This document shows positions 50,918-58,030 of a DNA stretch of 64,000 nt, one piece after another. A program made the translations under genes and the position numbers. Below the pieces are notes generated by a model that was not told the origin of the DNA, made no database searches, and saw nothing but the letters and a program-made list of their open reading frames with translations. Source of the stretch: Candidatus Zixiibacteriota bacterium (GTDB lineage: Bacteria; Zixibacteria; MSB-5A5; GN15; FEB-12); NCBI GenBank assembly GCA_024280215.1, contig JAJRQO010000008.1:62001-126000 (forward strand), given 5' to 3'. Position 1 is the stretch's first letter. Each line of letters starts with the position of its first letter.

Positions 50918-50953
50918 AAAAACTCCCAAAGATATTTAATCTTCGGGAGTTTT
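50918..50953 (-). terminator. Terminator of the ccm operon
   Basis: AAAACTCCC and GGGAGTTTT (50918-50927 and 50945-50953) form the stem, followed on the minus strand by TTTTTCC. It lies just past the ccmF stop. Confidence 0.85.
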
Positions 50954-50964
50954 GAATTGAAATA

Positions 50965-53463
50965 TTATGCTATTTCGCCATTACGACGATAAAATACAAC
51001 TAATGCACCAATAAGGATTAGTGTTGTTCCAAACCAAACTAAGTTAATAATAGGCTTTTTCGCGATATCGAGAATAAGTCTATCCTGAGGTCCTTTAGAA
51101 GTAAGCCCTGGAATTCTCAATGAAACAGCATCTTGATCTGCTAAAATCTGATCTATTGATGCGACAAATTGATTATTTTCTCCAAAGCTTGCTGGCTTGT
51201 CTATTGTTTCAGAATTCGCACCATGAGAGACCATCGAAATTGCTGGAGTCAGATGAAACGTGTTACCATCTTTTGTGATTTCGATATGAGCAGTTACAGT
51301 CATACCAGAATGTTCATGCTCATGATTACCTTCGACTTCATCCTGTGCCATGTCGTAATTTTTGAACATGAAAGAATATCCATCAATTTCAGTAGGGGTA
51401 TTTTTTTTCAAAATCAGTGCATTACTGCTATTATTTGAATTTTGAATCTGCTCAGGAGCAAGATATAAGTCATACAAAAGATGTTTATCTACAAACGGTT
51501 TTTTCATTACCCCTTGTAGTTTCTGAGAAAAATAAAGCTGTGGATCAGCTCGATAAACAGAACCATTATCAGTTATTTCTAAAATCAATTTATTCTGAGG
51601 AAAATCAATATCGTTTTCCATTCCAAGATATTTTACTAAAATACCATAGGCAGAGTCTGATTCACCACGAGGTAAAACAAGTTTTTCATTCGTGGAAAAT
51701 GCAGAAGATGACAAAATTCCGATAATCATAAGACCAAAACCAAGATGAGAAATTTGAGCACCAATAGTTTTCCATGATGACATATTCCTTGTAAGCGATA
51801 AAAGATTACTAACAGACATCATAACAGCCAATGCAAAGAAAAGCAGATACAAATAATTCTCAACACCAACATACATTGAGAATACAACTGTTATTACTCC
51901 AGCACCAAACGGTATAAGAAGTTCTTTCATAAACTCTTTATTCATCATATACATCGACAGAGAAATCAAAACAATAGAAAATATTCCAGCAAACATAAGA
52001 GTTGCACCAAGTACAAAGTAGAACAGTCCAAAACTTATAGCCAATGATACAGCAGAAACAATCCCAAGCTTTGACTGCCAATTTTCTATCTTACGATTTT
52101 GATATGCGGTAAATGGGGCAAATGTTAAGAGCAAGGCATAGATAACCGCAAATGGTGCCGCAAAAGTATTATACGTCGACAAGTCAGCCGCACGTGGTGT
52201 ATCGGTAAATATATTCGTTAGAATAGGAAGCGATGTCCATGCAAGTACTATAATCGAAAAAGTAAAGAGCAATGCCATACCACCAAAAGTAATAAAATCT
52301 TTATGGAATATATTATAAGAAATAGGAGTATTACTAATATGCTGTTGTTGAGGTATAAATATTATTAAATTCGCAAAAACATACAGTGTGATTAATACAC
52401 CAACAAACTGATTACCACCAGTCACAAATGTTGTCAATGTAAAGGCAGCAAATAACGATGCCGCAATAATATAATTTATTTTATTCCGAACAAAAAACAT
52501 CAACGTCATCAATATATACAATACCAAAAAGAGAACAAGATACTGGTTAATACCTAAGTCAACAAAACTATGTACTGAGAAATCAGCAAGCACACCAGAG
52601 CGAGTCAAAAACGTTCCATAAATAACTAAGACAAAGACAAACGATGACATAAGAATATTAGACTTACGTAACGCTCCCGTTCGTTTTTCAATTATCATGC
52701 CATGTATAAAGGCAAGCGATATAAACCACGGTATAAATGATGAGTTTTCAACTGGATCCCATGCCCAGAAACCACCCCATCCTAAAGTAATATACGCCCA
52801 ATAGCCACCTAAGATATTTCCACCAGCAAGCATAAGAGCAGTAATCGCAGCCCATGGAAATGCTTTTTTAATCCAATGTGAAAAATCGTTAAGAATTAAT
52901 GCCGACATCGCATAGGAAAATGGAACCGCAGAAAGTGAATAACCAATAAATATAATCGGTGGATGAATAACCATCCAAGGGTTTTGTAACAATGGATTCA
53001 GCCCTGCTCCATCAGGAGGGTATCCGTTTAACAATGCAAACGGTGATAATTTTACTAAGAGAAATAAGAAGAACAAGTTTACAATAGAATAAACCACCAT
53101 ACCTACATTTCGATAAATACCACCCTTTTTGATGATAATGTAACCAAAGAAAGCGTTCATCATCAGCCACATGAGATAAGTACCTTCTTGACCACCCCAT
53201 AGTGCGGAAAGTTTATAGAAAAATGGTAAAGCTCTGTCGGAATAATTGTAGACATACGATACAACATACGTTTCTGAGAAGAAAAGATAACTGAGATAAC
53301 AAGTCGCAATAGTTATAACAGCAGTAAAAAGATGATACGATTTTAATGCGAGTGCTTCATAAGATGTCTTACCTTGAGCAACTAATAAGAAAAAAAGCCC
53401 AGCTAAGATGTTGAAGGCGAATCCGAGATAAATAAGCAGATCGCCTGGTACATTAGGTGCCAC
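50965..53463 (-). CDS. ccmF: Cytochrome c heme lyase subunit CcmF
   Basis: An 832-residue inner-membrane protein with about fifteen helices. The heme-handling WWD-type motif WGGFWAWDPVENSSFIPW lies near residues 228-245. It ligates heme from CcmE onto apocytochrome c outside the inner membrane. A large extracytoplasmic segment is present near the C-terminus (about 600-800), which also has a His-rich stretch (GNHEHEHSG) not typical of the family. It lies two bases after ccmE, so they are translated together. No ccmG, ccmH or ccmI is in the window. It is followed by a terminator. Confidence 0.94.
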   Translation of the reverse strand: MAPNVPGDLLIYLGFAFNILAGLFFLLVAQGKTSYEALALKSYHLFTAVITIATCYLSYLFFSETYVVSYVYNYSDRALPFFYKLSALWGGQEGTYLMWLMMNAFFGYIIIKKGGIYRNVGMVVYSIVNLFFLFLLVKLSPFALLNGYPPDGAGLNPLLQNPWMVIHPPIIFIGYSLSAVPFSYAMSALILNDFSHWIKKAFPWAAITALMLAGGNILGGYWAYITLGWGGFWAWDPVENSSFIPWFISLAFIHGMIIEKRTGALRKSNILMSSFVFVLVIYGTFLTRSGVLADFSVHSFVDLGINQYLVLFLVLYILMTLMFFVRNKINYIIAASLFAAFTLTTFVTGGNQFVGVLITLYVFANLIIFIPQQQHISNTPISYNIFHKDFITFGGMALLFTFSIIVLAWTSLPILTNIFTDTPRAADLSTYNTFAAPFAVIYALLLTFAPFTAYQNRKIENWQSKLGIVSAVSLAISFGLFYFVLGATLMFAGIFSIVLISLSMYMMNKEFMKELLIPFGAGVITVVFSMYVGVENYLYLLFFALAVMMSVSNLLSLTRNMSSWKTIGAQISHLGFGLMIIGILSSSAFSTNEKLVLPRGESDSAYGILVKYLGMENDIDFPQNKLILEITDNGSVYRADPQLYFSQKLQGVMKKPFVDKHLLYDLYLAPEQIQNSNNSSNALILKKNTPTEIDGYSFMFKNYDMAQDEVEGNHEHEHSGMTVTAHIEITKDGNTFHLTPAISMVSHGANSETIDKPASFGENNQFVASIDQILADQDAVSLRIPGLTSKGPQDRLILDIAKKPIINLVWFGTTLILIGALVVFYRRNGEIA

Positions 53464-53465
53464 GA

Positions 53466-53906
53466 TTAGACTCCAGTTTCTCCAACGGCTTCGTTGTGTT
53501 TTTCCATATCTTGATATTCGGATCCATCTTCACCTTGATACTTCGATGGACATTTCACAAGCATTTGATCAACGACAAATATGTCGCCTTCTGTTTTACC
53601 TTTTAAGACGACAGATGTTGCTTGGTCAAAATTACCAGGGACAACACCATGGTAGACAACATTCATTGTTGATGCACCGACAATTGTTTCTGCTTCGGCG
53701 TCATAGACGGCGAATTCAAGACGTGATTTTTCAGCATCATATTTCTTGGTATCAAAATCAATTTTACCCATGACTTGAACCATCTTGTTTGATGCTTTCG
53801 CTTTGTCAATTGAAACATATTGAATTGTTGTATTCAAAAATGCTGACGCACCCCAAATCATAAATAATATAACTATAACACCACCAATAATATACTTTGC
53901 AGTCAT
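53466..53906 (-). CDS. ccmE: Heme chaperone CcmE, Cys-type (CxxxY)
   Basis: A 146-residue heme chaperone with an N-terminal membrane anchor (4-24) and an OB-fold-like domain. The family motif VQVMGKIDF and the VVYHGVVPGNF segment are present. Classical CcmE binds heme through His in HxxxY; here the site reads KCPSKY (C119, Y123), the Cys-type form reported in archaea and some sulfate reducers. Its ATG overlaps the ccmD stop. It hands heme from CcmC to CcmF. Confidence 0.92.
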   Translation of the reverse strand: MTAKYIIGGVIVILFMIWGASAFLNTTIQYVSIDKAKASNKMVQVMGKIDFDTKKYDAEKSRLEFAVYDAEAETIVGASTMNVVYHGVVPGNFDQATSVVLKGKTEGDIFVVDQMLVKCPSKYQGEDGSEYQDMEKHNEAVGETGV

Positions 53907-54016
53907 TAGACTTTCTCCTCAAGTTTTTTTACTTTCTTATCTACACCATATATAAATAGAAACAGGCCTATCCAAACGATGAGTGTAACTGCCATTACAA
54001 TATAATTTCCGTCCAT
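53906..54016 (-). CDS. ccmD: CcmD-like small membrane protein (36 aa)
   Basis: A short frame of 36 residues: MDGNYIVMAVTLIVWIGL, then a helix end and KKVKKLEEKV. One hydrophobic helix with a charged C-terminal tail is the CcmD form, which assists heme delivery from CcmC to CcmE. It starts directly after the ccmC stop (TAA-ATG) and its stop overlaps the ccmE start (TAATG). Position between ccmC and ccmE is the canonical one. Confidence 0.85.
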   Translation of the reverse strand: MDGNYIVMAVTLIVWIGLFLFIYGVDKKVKKLEEKV

Positions 54017-54676
54017 TTAGAAATCCTCTTCTTCTAATTGTTTTCTCATAAGGAGTTGTACTCGAACTCCGATATTAAATAACCATATATAAACAACAGT
54101 AAAAAGTGCTAACGCTGAGAAAAAGACTAAAGAAATAGCACCTTCTATATTAAATTTTAAATCTTCACTTATTATTGAATCATTAGGATGAAGCGATGGT
54201 ACCATTCGAGGTACAATAAAAATCAAAAATGGTACCGTCACAAAAGCAAATATTGAATAGACAGCCGACAATGCCGCCTTCTTTTCCTCTACCTCAATTG
54301 CTCCACGTAAAGCAAAATAGGCACCGTAAATGAGCAGAAGTATAAAGATAGATGTCTGACGTGGATCCCAGTTCCAATACATACCCCAAGTTACTTTGGC
54401 AAACATAGCACCAGTGACTGTCGCTAAGACACAAAAAATAAATCCAAGTTTTGCAGCAATAGCAGCTTTATCATCATATTTGATCTCTTTTTTACGTAAA
54501 TACATAATTGAATAAAACATCGACATAGCAAATGCAATCACGCAAATCCATGCTTGTGGGATATGATAATAGAAAATACGGCTCGATTCACCTATCTGCT
54601 GTTGTGGGGCAGGTAAGGCAAAAGAGAAGTAAATCATTATAGACATCAAGACAAATAATACTAACTTATACCACAT
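54017..54676 (-). CDS. ccmC: Heme transporter CcmC
   Basis: A 219-residue, six-helix inner-membrane protein. The tryptophan-rich motif TWGMYWNWDPRQTSIFILLL (around residues 99-118) and conserved His residues (FYYHIPQAW, VPSLHPND) bind heme and load it onto CcmE. Length and order fit CcmC. The stop abuts ccmD. A gap of about 108 bases with no gene separates it from ccmB. Confidence 0.94.
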   Translation of the reverse strand: MWYKLVLFVLMSIMIYFSFALPAPQQQIGESSRIFYYHIPQAWICVIAFAMSMFYSIMYLRKKEIKYDDKAAIAAKLGFIFCVLATVTGAMFAKVTWGMYWNWDPRQTSIFILLLIYGAYFALRGAIEVEEKKAALSAVYSIFAFVTVPFLIFIVPRMVPSLHPNDSIISEDLKFNIEGAISLVFFSALALFTVVYIWLFNIGVRVQLLMRKQLEEEDF

Positions 54677-54784
54677 CTTTCTATTTCTCCAAACATTGAT
54701 TATCCTTGTAAATCATTATACAACTAAATTTTAAAAAAGCAACAAAATTCAGGAGATTGGTCTTTTTTTCACAAACTTTTTATT

Positions 54785-55468
54785 TTATTCACGCCAAACA
54801 AATTTAAATAATAGGAGTGAAATAGTAGTCATAACAACAACATAGGCGATTAAAAACTGTAATTCTGAGCTCACCGCTGACAAGGATTCATTATCAAATA
54901 TTTTTTCTGTTGCCCCGACTAAGACCATCAATAAGACCATGAGAATTGGAAATGAGACCACCGCAAACAATGCACCTTTTACAGATGCTTTTGAAATTAT
55001 CGCCGCTACCAACGTTGTCGCTGCCACAAGCCCAAAAACACCTAAACCAAGAACAACCAAAAATGGCAAAATATTATCAGTTGAAGCATCGGTAAAGACA
55101 AAAAACATCGGTGTTATTATTGTCGTCATTGTTATCAGTAAAGTTAAATTGAACAGTAATTTTCCAATATATATTGAGTTCGGTTCTGCGGTTAAATTGA
55201 GTATAAGTGATGTACCTGTTTCCTCTTCTCTTATGAATGTCTGAGCTAATCCCGACATAGCAGAGAAAAACATGATAATCCAGAATAGAGCCGATAATAC
55301 TTTAGGAGATAAACCGGACTGCCCTAAAGCAAATGATACCACCGCCAAAGTTGTTACACCAAACATCATAATAGCGTTTAATCCAGATTTAGTACGTAGC
55401 TCCAAACGCAGATCTTTGAAATAAACGGCAAGAGAACGACTAAGTAAGCCTGACGATGCTTTTGGCAA
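54785..55468 (-). CDS. ccmB: Heme exporter subunit CcmB
   Basis: A membrane protein of about 227 residues with six helices, matching CcmB, the permease partner of CcmA. Conserved phrases are VYFKDLRLELRTKSGLNAIMMFG and FIREEETGTSLILNLTAEPNSIYIGKLLFNL (positions near 15-37 and 75-105). The longest frame begins at 55498, inside ccmA. The TTG at 55468 follows GAGGAG at seven bases and gives a normal N-terminus, so it is preferred. It overlaps the end of ccmA by 29 bases, giving translational coupling. Confidence 0.9.
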   Translation of the reverse strand: MPKASSGLLSRSLAVYFKDLRLELRTKSGLNAIMMFGVTTLAVVSFALGQSGLSPKVLSALFWIIMFFSAMSGLAQTFIREEETGTSLILNLTAEPNSIYIGKLLFNLTLLITMTTIITPMFFVFTDASTDNILPFLVVLGLGVFGLVAATTLVAAIISKASVKGALFAVVSFPILMVLLMVLVGATEKIFDNESLSAVSSELQFLIAYVVVMTTISLLLFKFVWRE

Positions 55469-56054
55469 GTTCGTACTCCTCTTTTTCATTGGTAGCAATT
55501 AATATGACCGTTTCCTTGCGATACTCTTCGACAATATCAAAAACAATCTTTTTACCAGCATCATCTAAGTTCGATGTTGGTTCATCCAAAAATAAAAACT
55601 CAGGTTTCTTTAAAAGTGCAACAGCGTATTTCAATCGTTGTTTCATACCCGATGAATAGCCCATGACAAAGTCAACACCTCTACCCTCAAGTCCAACTTT
55701 TGCCAAAAGATTGTTGATCTCTTTACCTGTGACATTAAAGCCTGATACAGTCGCAAAGAAAGTAAGATTTTCTTCAGCAGTAAGATGGTCATACAGATTC
55801 AAATATGGGGAGACAAACGAGACATAATCACGAAAATTATCATCAGTCAAAAGTTCAGTTTCGTTTTTGTATTCGACTTTCCCTTTGCTAGGAACTAAGA
55901 GCGAAAGGATGACTTTGAGCAGGGTCGATTTACCAGAACCGTTTGAGCCGACAATAGCGATAGAATCGCCCGAATGTAGCTCAAAATCGATTTTTGAGAA
56001 TACTTTTCTGGCACCAAACCGCTTACCTAAATTTTCAACAGTCAATGAATACAT
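55440..56054 (-). CDS. ccmA: Heme exporter ATP-binding subunit CcmA
   Basis: A 204-residue ABC ATPase. Walker A is GSNGSGKST (36-44), the signature is YSSGMKQRLKYA, and Walker B is FLFLDEPTSNLD. It works with CcmB and CcmC to release heme-loaded CcmE. No Shine-Dalgarno sequence precedes the ATG. TATAAT lies seven bases upstream (56062-56067), so the message may be leaderless. A hairpin with a T run at 56093-56113 stops any transcription arriving from the right, so the operon likely starts here. Confidence 0.94.
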   Translation of the reverse strand: MYSLTVENLGKRFGARKVFSKIDFELHSGDSIAIVGSNGSGKSTLLKVILSLLVPSKGKVEYKNETELLTDDNFRDYVSFVSPYLNLYDHLTAEENLTFFATVSGFNVTGKEINNLLAKVGLEGRGVDFVMGYSSGMKQRLKYAVALLKKPEFLFLDEPTSNLDDAGKKIVFDIVEEYRKETVILIATNEKEEYELAKSIVRLT

Positions 56055-56369
56055 ATTGTCGATTATAGTACAAAATTAGCCAAAAGATGCAACAAAAAAC
56101 AGCCGAACGGCTGATTTATTAATACTTTACTCCTTTTCCAAACGACATAAGCTTATCTCCAATGTCATTCCCGACTTGATCGAGAATCCAGCCTTGTAGG
56201 GCGGAACTCTTTAGCAGTTCCTCCAACGTACTCTCATCTGTCATTGCGGGGCAACTTGTTGCCGTGGTAATCTCATCTTTAGTAAAAGGGAACTAATTAA
56301 TCTATTGTGTTTATAATACCGATGCTTATAATATCAACAATAACTATTAATGTTTTTGTGGAGAACAAC
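56055..56369. other. Intergenic region with promoter, terminator and repeats
   Basis: This 315-base divergent region has no gene. It holds the ccmA -10 element (56062-56067), a minus-strand hairpin with T run (56093-56113), and a palindromic stretch TGTCATTCCCGACTTGATCG with its partner GAATCCA (56163-56190). A degenerate GTAGG unit (56196-56224) follows. A GGGGCAACTTGTTGCCGT palindrome (56247-56264) is next. The plus-strand side leads to the arsE-like gene with GGAG before its ATG. Confidence 0.6.
56093..56113 (-). terminator. Hairpin with T run upstream of ccmA
   Basis: CAGCC/GGCTG around GAAC (56100-56104 and 56109-56113), followed on the minus strand by six T. It would stop transcription coming from the right or act as an attenuator in a longer ccm leader. 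Confidence 0.7.
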
Positions 56370-56603
56370 ATGAAACAGATAAAAGTACTTGGACCTGGTT
56401 GTCCAAAATGTATCGAACTTATGAAACAGACCGAGCAAGCTGCTCAGGAACTAAAATTAGAATGCAACATCGAAAAAGTAAGTGATATTGTCGAAATCAC
56501 AAACTATGGTGTCATGATGACTCCCGCTCTTATAGTAGATGGTGAAATAAAAATGAGTGGAAAAGTTCCGACTCTTGACGATATTAAAACAATGCTATCT
56601 TAA
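56370..56603 (+). CDS. Small glutaredoxin-like redox protein (TM0996/MTH895 type, ArsE-like)
   Basis: A 77-residue thioredoxin-fold protein with VLGPGCPKC near the N-terminus (C12, C15). The remainder has the beta-alpha pattern ending in MMTPALIVDGEIKMSGKVP, typical of the TM0996/MTH895 family. The ATG at 56370 follows GGAG; the longer frame is not supported. It is first in a three-gene plus-strand run with ArsF- and ArsG-like genes. Such trios were linked to reduction and efflux of aromatic arsenicals in Shewanella. The order here is the same. Confidence 0.87.
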   Translation: MKQIKVLGPGCPKCIELMKQTEQAAQELKLECNIEKVSDIVEITNYGVMMTPALIVDGEIKMSGKVPTLDDIKTMLS

Positions 56604-56631
56604 CCGACGAAATCAAATAATAAGGATCAAT

Positions 56632-57102
56632 ATGAAATTAAAAATTATTTTACTCATTGGTTGCCTTGTCATACTCAATGCCTCCGTTTTTTCTGCTGAA
56701 TCAGAACAGAAGCAAACAACTGACAAAGCAACAACAACAGAAAAAGTTCAAAAAGCAGAACAATACGTCATCTCATATCTACACTTAAACCGTCGATGTT
56801 CCACCTGTAAAAAATTAGAAGCATATTCAGAAGAAGCGATTTCATCAGCATTTGAAAAAGAACTTGCCGATAGCACTTTTATCTGGAAAAGCGTAAATTT
56901 TGAAGAAGAAGAAAACAAGCATTTAGGTATAACATATCAGTTATACAGCCAATCATTAGTTATATCAAAACTTGAAAATGGCAAAGAAACCGACTGGAAA
57001 AATCTCGATAAAATTTGGGATTTTACTGACGACAAGGAAAAATATATTGCCTACGTTCAAAAGACGGTAAAAGAGTTCATCGCTAAATCAGACAAAAAAT
57101 AG
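56632..57102 (+). CDS. ArsF-like exported thioredoxin-fold protein
   Basis: A 156-residue exported protein with a signal peptide (about 1-21, ending SVFSA). The mature domain reads VISYLHLNRRCSTCKKLEAYSEEAI, with the redox pair CSTC (near residues 57-60). This matches proteins annotated as nitrophenyl nitroreductase subunit ArsF. The ATG follows AAGGA. Its stop is two bases from the ArsG-like start. It may pass electrons from the membrane protein to substrates in the periplasm. Confidence 0.85.
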   Translation: MKLKIILLIGCLVILNASVFSAESEQKQTTDKATTTEKVQKAEQYVISYLHLNRRCSTCKKLEAYSEEAISSAFEKELADSTFIWKSVNFEEEENKHLGITYQLYSQSLVISKLENGKETDWKNLDKIWDFTDDKEKYIAYVQKTVKEFIAKSDKK

Positions 57103-57103
57103 T

Positions 57104-57796
57104 ATGGACAGTTATTTTATCGCTATCGGCTCGGCTATCTGGCTTGGTATTCTGACCTCTATTTCCCCTTGTCCCTTAGCCTCCAACATTGCCGCTATCA
57201 CCTATATAGGCAAACGTGTTGACAACCCAAGGATGGTACTCCTTTCGGGACTGATGTACACTCTGGGACGAATGCTTACCTATATCGCCCTTGGTGTTTT
57301 GGTTGTCTACTCAGTTTTGTCAATTCCCGAGGTAGCAGTTTTCCTCCAGCAGAACATGAACAAATTTCTTGGACCGATTCTCTTTATCGTTGGATTTATG
57401 CTTTTGGATATTATAAAATTACGATTCCCTGGTTTTGGAGTAAGTCAAAAACTTTCAGGCAAATTTGAAAAATTTGGCATCTGGGGATCAGGTGGACTTG
57501 GGATGTTATTTGCTTTATCATTCTGCCCGATTTCAGCGGCACTCTTTTTTGGAAGCCTTATCCCACTTGCAATTGAACATCAATCAGCTATTATCATGCC
57601 GACTGTCTATGGTATCGGCACCGCTTTACCTGTTGTTGTTTTTGCGGTCTTGATTGCTTTGGGAGCAAAATTTATCGGTACCGCATTTAATAAAATTTCT
57701 TCCTTTGAAAAACATGCACGCAAAATAACCGCCATCGCATTTATCCTTGTCGGAATCTATTACTCGTTAATATACCTCTTCGGCTTCAACTTATAA
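57104..57796 (+). CDS. ArsG/CcdA-like membrane thiol transporter
   Basis: A 230-residue, six-helix membrane protein of the DsbD/CcdA family. Paired Cys-Pro motifs SPCPLASN (first helix) and SFCPISAALFF (fourth helix) would form the redox pair that moves electrons across the membrane. Length and motif wording fit the ArsG group. It follows the ArsF-like gene by one base. No ArsR regulator is present, so this may be a general envelope reducing system. Confidence 0.88.
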   Translation: MDSYFIAIGSAIWLGILTSISPCPLASNIAAITYIGKRVDNPRMVLLSGLMYTLGRMLTYIALGVLVVYSVLSIPEVAVFLQQNMNKFLGPILFIVGFMLLDIIKLRFPGFGVSQKLSGKFEKFGIWGSGGLGMLFALSFCPISAALFFGSLIPLAIEHQSAIIMPTVYGIGTALPVVVFAVLIALGAKFIGTAFNKISSFEKHARKITAIAFILVGIYYSLIYLFGFNL

Positions 57797-58030
57797 AAGG
57801 CTCAATAGTTCAAAAAAATCATATAGTTTCGACTTTTATCTGAATTCGAAATCAAGTTGGGAATAATATTAAAGTGAATTGATTTAATAAGAATTGAGCA
57901 TACCAGCCCACTCATAGGAACACCATAAACTATTTCTTTAAAATACACAGCTTGCTTATTCCTATATTCAATTTTTCTTTATTTTGTCCGATACTATAGA
58001 TATCGAAAATCATTGATAAAAGGATATCTC

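Noticed and set aside
56093-56113. Interpretation as a riboswitch for the ccm operon
   Set aside because: Only a short GC hairpin with T run is seen; the TATAAT near ccmA implies the promoter lies downstream of it.
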